NCBI GenBank assembly: GCA_019594305.1
Contig: JAFDTZ010000010.1
Span: 1-25,568, forward strand
From: Thermoplasmata archaeon
GTDB taxonomy: Archaea; Thermoplasmatota; Thermoplasmata; Halarchaeoplasmatales; Halarchaeoplasmataceae
DNA length: 25,568 nucleotides
Direction: 5' to 3'
How positions within the stretch are numbered: the stretch's first letter is position 1; every line of letters starts with the position of its first letter. Shown here one piece after another: positions 14,905-21,967 of this stretch. Made by a program: the position numbers and the translations under genes. The notes below the pieces were generated by a model. The model was not told where the DNA came from. It ran no database searches and saw only the letters and a list, made by a program, of their open reading frames with translations.

Positions 14905-15852
14905 ATGATAGAGATGTTCGATAAGGATCATGTGGTTTCCATAAAGGAATTCAAAAGAGAAGAGATAGATACGGTTTTAGACAACGCAAAGGAGATGTTA
15001 CCTGTTGCAGAGGGTGAAAGGATAAGCCATGAATTGGACGGTAAGATCCTGGCTACTTTGTTCTTCGAACCAAGCACAAGAACGATGCTTTCATTCGAAG
15101 CGGCCATGATACGTCTAGGCGGTCGAATAATAGGCTTTTCCAACCCGAAGCAATCTTCAGTGAAAAAGGGGGAAACATTGGCGGATACCATCAGGATGGC
15201 ATCGAGTTACGCCGATATAATAGTTCTTCGGCACCCCCAGGAAGGTGCCGCCCGCCTGGCATCGAAATTTTCTTCAAAACCCGTCATCAATGCCGGTGAC
15301 GGTGCAGGCCAGCACCCTACCCAAACGCTTCTTGACCTCTTCACTATACGAGAAGAGAAGGGAGGTATATCCGGTAAGCACATAGGCATAGCCGGAGATC
15401 TCAAGTACGGTAGAACGGTTCATTCACTGACCCATGCACTGGCAATGTACGGTGTGGAACTAACCTTCATCGCTCCGGAGGCACTCCAGATGCCCAAAGA
15501 GAACACCAGAGAACTAAAACGGGAAGGGATCGAATATAAGAAGGCTCCTGGGCTGGAATCAGTCATAGACGAGCTGGATGTGCTCTACATGACAAGGATA
15601 CAGAGGGAACGTTTTCCCAACGAGGAGGAATACGAAAAGGTGGCCAGCGGTTTAAAACTGGATACGGATATGCTGGAAAATGTTAGAGATGAGATGATCA
15701 TAATGCATCCTCTGCCACGGGTGGATGAGATATCCTCCGATGTTGATCATACGAAGTATGCAAAATACTTCCAACAGGCGGCCAATGGTGTACCCACTCG
15801 TATGGCACTGATGTCCTTGCTGCTCGATAAGTCCTCGGTGGTGAAAAGATGA
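14905..15852 (+). CDS. pyrB: Aspartate carbamoyltransferase, catalytic subunit
   Basis: De novo pyrimidine synthesis: joins carbamoyl phosphate and aspartate to carbamoyl aspartate. In 315 residues the carbamoyl-phosphate loop FFEPSTRTMLSFE (residues 53-65), the SVKKGET lysine loop, the GAGQHPTQ segment and the HPLPR motif near the C-terminus are all present. The start at 14905 is set by the TATA spacing; another ATG lies at 14914. It overlaps pyrI (ATGA at 15849), giving the catalytic/regulatory pair of the E. coli-like dodecamer. Confidence 0.95.
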   Translation: MIEMFDKDHVVSIKEFKREEIDTVLDNAKEMLPVAEGERISHELDGKILATLFFEPSTRTMLSFEAAMIRLGGRIIGFSNPKQSSVKKGETLADTIRMASSYADIIVLRHPQEGAARLASKFSSKPVINAGDGAGQHPTQTLLDLFTIREEKGGISGKHIGIAGDLKYGRTVHSLTHALAMYGVELTFIAPEALQMPKENTRELKREGIEYKKAPGLESVIDELDVLYMTRIQRERFPNEEEYEKVASGLKLDTDMLENVRDEMIIMHPLPRVDEISSDVDHTKYAKYFQQAANGVPTRMALMSLLLDKSSVVKR

Positions 15853-16322
15853 ACACCGATAGTAAGAAGATCAAGATAAGTCCCATCAAGAAAGGCACAG
15901 TGATCGACCATATACGCAAAGGTCAGGCTTTGAAGGTGGTAAAGATACTTGGTATTATGGAGCAAGATATCGATAGTGTGGTCAGTATAGCCATGAATGT
16001 GGATAGCAGTAGCGGTCGGAAAGATATAGTCAAGGTGGAAGGGCGTGAATTGATACACGAAGAATTAGACAAGATATCGTTAATATCCCCCGAGGTAACG
16101 GTCAACATAATCGATGATTATAAGGTTAGGGACAAACACCGTGTAAAACCGCCTAAGATGGTAAAAGGCATAGTTAGGTGCAAAAATACTACTTGTATAA
16201 CCAATCAAAAGGAGCCAGTAGAGCCGGAGTTCGAGGTCACCCAAGGTAAACCGGTTACAATAAAATGCCTTTACTGCGAGCGGGAGATGAGGGGCGAAGA
16301 GATATCGGAAAATCTCAGATAG
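15849..16322 (+). CDS. pyrI: Aspartate carbamoyltransferase, regulatory subunit
   Basis: A 157-residue regulatory subunit. The N-terminal allosteric domain (about residues 8-100) binds nucleotides and controls the catalytic trimer. The C-terminal zinc domain has the four cysteines C111, C116 (CKNTTC), C140 and C143 (CLYC), which bind Zn and contact PyrB. It overlaps pyrB by ATGA, implying coupled translation. It converges on deoxyhypusine synthase with a single nucleotide between the stop codons. Confidence 0.95.
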   Translation: MNTDSKKIKISPIKKGTVIDHIRKGQALKVVKILGIMEQDIDSVVSIAMNVDSSSGRKDIVKVEGRELIHEELDKISLISPEVTVNIIDDYKVRDKHRVKPPKMVKGIVRCKNTTCITNQKEPVEPEFEVTQGKPVTIKCLYCEREMRGEEISENLR

Positions 16323-16323
16323 T

Positions 16324-17238
16324 TCATAAAAAACTAGAAAGTAACAGTGGAAGAAGCACCGTTGCATCACCTTCAACGGTAATATAATTCGCATCTTCCT
16401 TTACCTTGCCCCAGGATACAGCCTCTCGTATGCGTGCTCCGGATAGTGAACCATCATACTCGACAGCTGTTGTAATGTAAACCGTATGGTCAAGCCCACC
16501 CCTGTATTGATTCCACCATATGGTGTGATGCTTAGATATACCTCCGCCTACCATGAGTGCCCCGGTCTCTTCAGCGGGAAATACGATGTCTGCTAGTTCC
16601 TCCTGGTCCTTCATCAGGTCCAATCCGAAATCCCTATGTCTCTGCCTGTACATCCACAACTGAGATCCAAAGGCCCCGTCTGTTATACCCGGTACGTAAA
16701 CCGGTATATCATTCTTCGCCGCCCAATATAGTATGGAACTCTCGTCCTTTATCCTAAGTCCCACTTGGTGTATTAGTTCCCTCGGACCCATGACTCTGTC
16801 GCCCACTATTTCCTCCAGCAGTGGTTGAAGATGTGTTTCCAGCACCTCTCCGTAGGAGGAATTCGGTATGAAGATGTTTCCCAATCGGTTAATACCTTGT
16901 TCGTGTAACTGCGAATCATTGGCGTCGAAGTCCCCCTGATAGTAATCTTCCCAGACCCTGGCTAGGTCGTGGTCAAGTGTCCCGCAGGTGGTTATCAACA
17001 CGTCAAAAAGCCCCTTTCGGACGGCATCCTTGATCACTCCTCTAGTGCCGGTAGATACGATACATGCAGGGAAAGAGAAAAAATTAACGGATTCCGAATC
17101 GAACATTCCCTGGAGTACGTCTCTGGCGGTGGCTACCTTCTTTGCCACAAAACCCCCGGAAGAACCAAAATAATCCATAAGTTCATTAACCGACGTTCGG
17201 GAGTTCACATGGATATCTTTCACCTTTTTAGTTAACAT
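16324..17238 (-). CDS. dys: Deoxyhypusine synthase
   Basis: NAD-dependent enzyme that moves the aminobutyl group of spermidine (or another polyamine) to a lysine of archaeal IF5A, the first step of hypusine formation. In 304 residues the TTCGTLDHD segment (83-91), GGGISKHH (231-238), and EAVSWGKV with the catalytic Lys278 are intact. The ATG at 17238 is 25 nt after a TATA element (17259-17267), so the transcript is probably leaderless. An in-frame ATG at 17289 would add 17 non-family residues across the promoter and is rejected. The gene is divergent from ftsZ. Confidence 0.93.
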   Translation of the reverse strand: MLTKKVKDIHVNSRTSVNELMDYFGSSGGFVAKKVATARDVLQGMFDSESVNFFSFPACIVSTGTRGVIKDAVRKGLFDVLITTCGTLDHDLARVWEDYYQGDFDANDSQLHEQGINRLGNIFIPNSSYGEVLETHLQPLLEEIVGDRVMGPRELIHQVGLRIKDESSILYWAAKNDIPVYVPGITDGAFGSQLWMYRQRHRDFGLDLMKDQEELADIVFPAEETGALMVGGGISKHHTIWWNQYRGGLDHTVYITTAVEYDGSLSGARIREAVSWGKVKEDANYITVEGDATVLLPLLLSSFL

Positions 17239-17258
17239 GAATATACATTTACACACCG

Positions 17259-17267
17259 GATAAAACC
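17259..17267 (-). promoter_or_regulatory. TATA element of deoxyhypusine synthase
   Basis: GGTTTTATC on the minus strand, centred 25 nt before the ATG at 17238, preceded by an A-rich BRE-like stretch. Confidence 0.55.
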
Positions 17268-17290
17268 TTTTTCCTACCAAAAAGCTCATG

Positions 17291-17399
17291 TCCGACGTAA
17301 AGTTATTTTTTGTCTGACAATTATTCCTGCCACTTATTTTGAAAAATCGTCTTCTGACAAAGAAATTAGGTAGCCAGTAGCTTTTTCAACATCAGACAG
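17291..17399. repeat. Four spaced TCNGAC motifs in the dys-ftsZ intergenic region
   Basis: TCCGACG (17291), TCTGACAA (17313), TCTGACAA (17353) and TCAGACAG (17392). The last three are spaced 40 and 39 bp, and the last ends 12 bp before the ftsZ TATA element. They could be a regulator's binding sites; chance cannot be excluded for such short motifs. Confidence 0.3.
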
Positions 17400-17411
17400 A
17401 GAACAATAACG

Positions 17412-17419
17412 CTTAAATA
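17412..17419 (+). promoter_or_regulatory. TATA element of ftsZ
   Basis: CTTAAATA preceded by ACG. The predicted transcription start near 17440 would give a leader of about 20 nt before the ATG at 17461. Confidence 0.5.
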
Positions 17420-17460
17420 CCTCTTTGCCTTTAACTTTACCAGAATGGATGGGATACCTC

Positions 17461-18582
17461 ATGGAATCTATAGTCAAAGACGCTCTAAATAGGCACAAAA
17501 AAGAATCAGATAAGGGGATAGAAAAACCCCGGTTTCAGGAAGGAGAAGCGCCAGAAGACGAAGAGTTAAGGAAACTTCTGGAGACCCTGGATGTAAACAT
17601 CAGGATATTCGGTTGCGGAGGAGGCGGGAGCAATACCGTCAACCGTCTGACAGAAGATGGTATAACTGGCGCCGAGCTTATAGCGTGTAATACCGATGCA
17701 AAACATTTACTGCATACTCACGCGCAAAAAAAGATACTTCTAGGCAAGAGAAGAACGAGAGGTCTGGGCGCTGGCTCACGACCGGAAGTTGGCGAAGAAT
17801 CTGCATTGGAGGCACGTGACGAACTCAGAGATCTTATTAAAGATTCTGACATCGTCTTCATCACAGCAGGCATGGGCGGAGGAACCGGAACAGGTGTCGC
17901 TCCCGTGATCGCCGATATGGCAAAAGACGAAGAAGCCCTTGTTATGGGATTCGTAACACTTCCCTTCAAGGGAGAAGGACGTGAAAGACTTAAGAATGCC
18001 ACCCGCGGACTGATGCGCCTTGAACGTTCCTGTGATACAACGGTGATGATACCCAACGATAAACTACTTGAATTGGTACCTAACCTACCACTTGATGCAG
18101 CCTTCAAAGTCGCAGATGCCATACTGATGGAATCCATCAAGGGTATAACAGAGATAATCACCAAACCCGGCCTTGTCAATCTTGATTACAACGACGTACG
18201 TACGATTATGGACACCGGCGGTCTGGCCATGATAGGCATAGGCGAATCCGATGATCCCAACCAGCGGGTGGAACAGGCAGTGGAGCAGGCTCTTGGCTCG
18301 CCACTCCTGGGTAACATCGACCTTCATGAAGCCCGCGGCGCACTGATAAAGGTCACCGGTGGCGAGGACATGACCGTCAGCGAGGCAGAGCGTGTTGCCG
18401 ATATGGTCAACAAGAGGATATCGCCCGAAGCAAAGATCATTTGGGGATGTAATATCGAGCACGATATGAAGAATTCCATAAAGATACTGCTGGTGATAAC
18501 CAACGTACACTACGATACTGAAAAATCTGTTTCCAACATGTTAGATGACAAAACTGACGACGATATACAGATGGTAAGTTAG
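17461..18582 (+). CDS. ftsZ: Cell division GTPase FtsZ
   Basis: Tubulin-family GTPase that polymerises at the division site. In 373 residues the glycine loop GCGGGGSNTV (51-60), the tubulin signature GGGTGTG (139-145) and the T7 loop NLDYND (240-245) are all intact, so it should be an active polymerising FtsZ rather than CetZ. The N-terminus MESIVKDAL matches archaeal FtsZ starts, so the ATG at 17461 is preferred over the ATG at 17449 and the TTG at 17425. The C-terminal tail after the globular domain is short and acidic. It is divergent from deoxyhypusine synthase; the lipid headgroup genes follow on the same strand. Confidence 0.95.
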   Translation: MESIVKDALNRHKKESDKGIEKPRFQEGEAPEDEELRKLLETLDVNIRIFGCGGGGSNTVNRLTEDGITGAELIACNTDAKHLLHTHAQKKILLGKRRTRGLGAGSRPEVGEESALEARDELRDLIKDSDIVFITAGMGGGTGTGVAPVIADMAKDEEALVMGFVTLPFKGEGRERLKNATRGLMRLERSCDTTVMIPNDKLLELVPNLPLDAAFKVADAILMESIKGITEIITKPGLVNLDYNDVRTIMDTGGLAMIGIGESDDPNQRVEQAVEQALGSPLLGNIDLHEARGALIKVTGGEDMTVSEAERVADMVNKRISPEAKIIWGCNIEHDMKNSIKILLVITNVHYDTEKSVSNMLDDKTDDDIQMVS

Positions 18583-18605
18583 AAAGAGTACCAAAAAAAC
18601 CATTA

Positions 18606-18628
18606 CCTTCTTCTTTTCTTTTTCTTTT
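18606..18628 (+). terminator. Pyrimidine (T-rich) tract after ftsZ
   Basis: A 23-nt run of only C and T, with T-runs of 4-5, ends 1 nt before the psd ATG. T-rich tracts terminate archaeal RNA polymerase, so it may end ftsZ transcripts. It also forms the 5' leader of psd, so partial read-through is possible. No clear TATA element for psd was seen. Confidence 0.4.
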
Positions 18629-18629
18629 G

Positions 18630-19223
18630 ATGATAGCTAAGGGAGCCGGAACCCCGATAGTTCTTTCCTTTGTACCCTCTTTAGTACTACTGTTCTTTTC
18701 TTTAATATATAATATCACAATAATTTTACCGGCGATCTTCCTTCTTTTTCCTCTTGCCGTACTGTATTTCTTCCGGGATCCGAATCGCCCTATATCCAAG
18801 GGCATCGTTTCCCCTGCCGACGGTAGGGTACTAACGGTGAATGATAACACCCTCACCATATTCATGGGCATTAAAGATGTTCATGTGAACCGTACCCCCG
18901 TGGAGGGACGGGTATTGGAAACCGAGCATATATTGGGTACCCATCGACCGGCTTACCACAGGAGGAGCGCTTCCAACGAACGGCAGATATATGTGTTCGA
19001 TACCGAACACGGGAAGATTGTAGTGACCCAGGTCGCCGGGATATTTGCCCGCAGGATCGTACCATACGTACAAAAAGGAGACCATCTTGAGAAGGGACAG
19101 CGCTTTGGTCTCATACGGTTCGGTTCCAGAGTGGAATTAAAACTACCTTCGGAGGCGGAACTGATAGTAAAAAAAGGAGATACGGTCAGGGCTGGAGAGA
19201 CTATGGTAGGTGACTGGAGATGA
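18630..19223 (+). CDS. psd: Phosphatidylserine decarboxylase-related protein (archaetidylserine decarboxylase)
   Basis: Decarboxylates archaetidylserine to archaetidylethanolamine at the membrane. A 197-residue proenzyme of the short PSD class: an N-terminal hydrophobic hairpin (about residues 10-48), then Asp64 in SPADG, His86 in DVHVNR, and the self-cleavage site FGSR with Gly165-Ser166, where the serine becomes the pyruvoyl prosthetic group. These match the Asp/His/Ser triad of the family. The ATG at 18630 is chosen; a TTG one codon earlier is a weaker option. The 3' end overlaps the synthase gene by 4 nt (ATGA), so the two consecutive pathway enzymes are coupled. Confidence 0.9.
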   Translation: MIAKGAGTPIVLSFVPSLVLLFFSLIYNITIILPAIFLLFPLAVLYFFRDPNRPISKGIVSPADGRVLTVNDNTLTIFMGIKDVHVNRTPVEGRVLETEHILGTHRPAYHRRSASNERQIYVFDTEHGKIVVTQVAGIFARRIVPYVQKGDHLEKGQRFGLIRFGSRVELKLPSEAELIVKKGDTVRAGETMVGDWR

Positions 19224-19942
19224 GATCATATTTTACACTACCCGATTATATAACGATATCCAACGGGATACTGGGATTCATGGCTCTCACATACATCATC
19301 GATGGAAGATTCTGGATATCCTCTATTCTACTGATCATATGTATCGTACTCGATGGAATTGACGGCGCCCTGGCAAGGAAAATGAAGATGGAACATAATC
19401 TGGGCACAGACCTTGATTACTTTGCCGACATAATCTCTTTTTGCATGGCGCCCGCTATACTGTTATATTCAAATTATTACGACGCAAACCTCGGTCGTGC
19501 CTGGGAATCACCCCTGAATGCCGTAGCCACTATTGTACCTACTTTGATCGTTATATTCGGCATATTAAGATTGGGTAGACATTTGAAGGAAGGCAGTATG
19601 CACGAACATTTTGTTGGTTTACCTTCTCCAGTTATCGCTTTGATAACGGTACTTCTAACGTCATTGTACGGTTTTGAAGGCATACTGGGATATCAACCTA
19701 AATTAGTACTGTCTGTGTTGTTCGTACTGAGTATATTGTTGTACTCTAAGATACCTTATCCCAAAATACGGCGTGGAATATTTTTTTACAGCGGATCTCT
19801 GTTTCTCTGTATAACATTCGTAGGACTGGTATTAGCGAAAATTAGTTATCCTATAGGTTCATTACTTCTAGCTATGGCAGTAACCGCAACCTTCGGCTAC
19901 ATTTTCATAGGACCAATAATGGTGATGATATATGACAGATAA
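19220..19942 (+). CDS. pssA: Archaetidylserine synthase (CDP-alcohol phosphatidyltransferase)
   Basis: A 240-residue polytopic enzyme that exchanges CMP of CDP-archaeol for L-serine. The full CDP-alcohol phosphatidyltransferase motif is present: D45-G-x-D48-G-x2-A-R-x8-G62-x3-D66-x3-D70, which binds the metal ions and the diphosphate. About eight membrane helices are predicted. Position directly after psd, with ATGA overlap, supports serine as the acceptor rather than inositol or glycerol phosphate. It overlaps the mptD start by 11 nt. Confidence 0.9.
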   Translation: MRSYFTLPDYITISNGILGFMALTYIIDGRFWISSILLIICIVLDGIDGALARKMKMEHNLGTDLDYFADIISFCMAPAILLYSNYYDANLGRAWESPLNAVATIVPTLIVIFGILRLGRHLKEGSMHEHFVGLPSPVIALITVLLTSLYGFEGILGYQPKLVLSVLFVLSILLYSKIPYPKIRRGIFFYSGSLFLCITFVGLVLAKISYPIGSLLLAMAVTATFGYIFIGPIMVMIYDR

Positions 19943-20318
19943 CATGGACGAAGAAGCAGACAGTTATTTCGAATGTACGGATAGTGAAAGAGCCGCCTTC
20001 GAACTAGGTATAAAACTCGGAGCTCTTTTTCACCAATTTATCGGGGCCCCCGTAAGCGAAAAAAATATAGATATACTGAAAGAGGCTATGGAAAAGACCA
20101 CCGAAAGACAAGCCTTCGTTAAGAAGGCAACGGTTCAGATAGTACCTAGAGGACTCGAAGGTAGAAAAAATAGTGCCTTTTATGATTATACCACCCTTTC
20201 AGGAGATATGCTGGAAGCAGCGGTCGAGGTGGAATATAAGGGTATCAAGGCCAAAGGGCGTTTGAAGTATATAGAAGAGCTAGATTACCCCCTGATGTAC
20301 ATAGAATATATTGAATGA
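19932..20318 (+). CDS. mptD: Archaeal dihydroneopterin aldolase (MptD family)
   Basis: A 128-residue protein resembling archaeal MptD, which cleaves 7,8-dihydroneopterin to 6-hydroxymethyl-7,8-dihydropterin and glycolaldehyde, a step toward methanopterin or folate. Family-like stretches are ERAAFELGIKLGALFHQF (residues 19-36) and the ending LKYIEELDYPLMYIEYIE. An acidic N-terminal 12 residues precede the domain. The gene overlaps the upstream synthase by 11 nt, so it shares its operon although the pathway is unrelated. A pterin cofactor does not by itself mean methanogenesis, and no methanogenesis gene is in the window. Confidence 0.8.
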   Translation: MTDNMDEEADSYFECTDSERAAFELGIKLGALFHQFIGAPVSEKNIDILKEAMEKTTERQAFVKKATVQIVPRGLEGRKNSAFYDYTTLSGDMLEAAVEVEYKGIKAKGRLKYIEELDYPLMYIEYIE

Positions 20319-20369
20319 TTTCATAGATTAATTATTTTTACTAGTAAGTACTTGGGTAGAGCAGATAAA

Positions 20370-20927
20370 ATGGTAAAAAGCCTAAAAATCGGTATAAGCG
20401 GTGTCTTGAGTGTAGGTAAAACCGAATCTTTAATAAAAATAATCGATATGCTCAATGAAGAAAATATTACTGTCGGAGGGATGCTGACAGAACCTATAAT
20501 GGAAGATAACAGGCAGGTGGGATTCCAGGTCATGAATTGGCGTACTAAAGAAAAGGCGGTTTTAGCACATCTGCATCTCGATTCGCCGGTAACTATAGAC
20601 GGATACAATGTGGACATAGACACACTAAACGAGGTGGGTGTGAAAGCCATCGAAGACGCAATCAAGAAAGATGATGTCATACTTGTTGACGAGGCAAGTA
20701 AGATGCAGGTGGAGAGCGAAAGATTCAATGAAGCAGTTAAGGCGGGGCTCGATGCCAATAAACCCTTGATACTTACCTTCCATAAAAAATCAAGGAACCC
20801 ACTGCTTCAGGACGTACGCAGAAGGGACGATGTACGTATATTTGAGCTGACGGATATCAACAAGGGGATACTGCCCCATAAACTAGTGGAACTGATTATT
20901 GAGGATATCAAGGGCGGTAATACTTGA
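20370..20927 (+). CDS. THEP1-like nucleoside-triphosphatase
   Basis: A 185-residue P-loop protein of the THEP1/NTPase family (DUF265-like). Walker A is GVLSVGKT at residues 11-18 and Walker B is ILVDEASKM at about 104-112. The VGGMLTEPI segment and the GYNVDIDTLNEVGV stretch are also family-like. The Walker A middle (VLSV) differs from the common GPPGVGKT form. Members hydrolyse ATP/GTP with a broad but slow activity; some relatives act on RNA ends, so the link with the following tRNA methyltransferase may be functional. The ATG at 20370 follows an A/T-rich promoter-like stretch at 20327-20340; a TTG at 20352 is rejected. It overlaps trm1 (TTGA). Confidence 0.82.
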   Translation: MVKSLKIGISGVLSVGKTESLIKIIDMLNEENITVGGMLTEPIMEDNRQVGFQVMNWRTKEKAVLAHLHLDSPVTIDGYNVDIDTLNEVGVKAIEDAIKKDDVILVDEASKMQVESERFNEAVKAGLDANKPLILTFHKKSRNPLLQDVRRRDDVRIFELTDINKGILPHKLVELIIEDIKGGNT

Positions 20928-21967
20928 AGTTCGTAAAGATTAAGGAAGGAGAAACAGAGGTGTTGGTTCCCGAGCATGAGAAGGGACCCGGGCCCAAATG
21001 CACGGATGCACCTATCTTTTACAACCCGGCTATGGAGATAAACAGGGACACCAGTATATCATTTTTAAAGGCCGTCGGTTGCCGTGATATGAAAATACTT
21101 GACGGCATGGCCGCAACCGGTGTAAGGGGCATAAGGATCGCTAACGAGCTTAACACCGAGAAGGTGGTACTAACGGATATTTCCAAAGAATCGGTGGATC
21201 TGATACGAAAAAACGCCGAATACCTCGACATAGAGGTGTACAACGAATCCGTGGAGTCACATTTACTCGTCAACAGATACAGATATGATTACGTGGATAT
21301 AGACCCCTTTGGTACCCCGGTACCCTATCTTCCCACCGCATTACGATACATACGTCAGAACGGTATAATCGCCGTTAGCGCTACCGACACATCGGTACTA
21401 TGTGGTACATATCCTAAGAAATGTAAACGGATATATTCTGCATCGCCAAGTAACAATTGGTGCAGGCACGAGAACGGTCTTCGTATACTTATCGGACATA
21501 TTGTACGTGAAGCAGCACGCTACGATAGAGGTGTTATCCCCCTTTTATCATACTACGACGGGCATCATTTCCGCACTTACCTGAGAATAAAGTCCGGTGC
21601 CGGAAAGGCCAACGATGCCCTTGACAAGATCAAAACTTACCGATTCAGTGAGATCGAATGGCACGTCGGAGGTGAAACAGGGCCTCTGTGGAACGGACGG
21701 ATTACATCTCAGAAGATAGTGGATAGTATGGAACCCCTTGGTACCCTAACCGAAGATACCTTGGAGCTCTGGAAAAATGAAGCTGAAATGCCGCCTTTCT
21801 TTTATGATACTTCTGTTGTGGGAAAACATCTTAAGATATCACCACCACCTTTGAAAGAAGTTATCACCGTTATAAGATCCGCCGGCTATAAGGCCACAAG
21901 AACACACTTCTCTCCTACCGCCTTCAAGACGGATGCTACCACTGAAGTGGTTCTGAAGGCATTTTAA
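20924..21967 (+). CDS. trm1: tRNA (guanine26-N2)-dimethyltransferase
   Basis: A 347-residue SAM-dependent enzyme that makes m2,2G at position 26 of tRNA. The SAM loop LDGMAATGVRGIR lies at 59-71, the acidic VVLTDIS strand at about 81-87, and the catalytic DPFGTPVPYLP motif at 127-137. The C-terminal Trm1-specific domain includes GGETGPLWNG. The start is TTG at 20924, overlapping the stop of the NTPase gene (TTGA), with a GGGCGGT Shine-Dalgarno 6 nt upstream at 20911-20917. It ends tail-to-tail with the PP-loop protein gene, overlapping by 4 nt. Confidence 0.93.
   Translation: MKFVKIKEGETEVLVPEHEKGPGPKCTDAPIFYNPAMEINRDTSISFLKAVGCRDMKILDGMAATGVRGIRIANELNTEKVVLTDISKESVDLIRKNAEYLDIEVYNESVESHLLVNRYRYDYVDIDPFGTPVPYLPTALRYIRQNGIIAVSATDTSVLCGTYPKKCKRIYSASPSNNWCRHENGLRILIGHIVREAARYDRGVIPLLSYYDGHHFRTYLRIKSGAGKANDALDKIKTYRFSEIEWHVGGETGPLWNGRITSQKIVDSMEPLGTLTEDTLELWKNEAEMPPFFYDTSVVGKHLKISPPPLKEVITVIRSAGYKATRTHFSPTAFKTDATTEVVLKAF

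Noticed and set aside
17239..17289. Longer deoxyhypusine synthase start at 17289
   Set aside because: The added 17 residues span the TATA element at 17259-17267 and are not part of the family.
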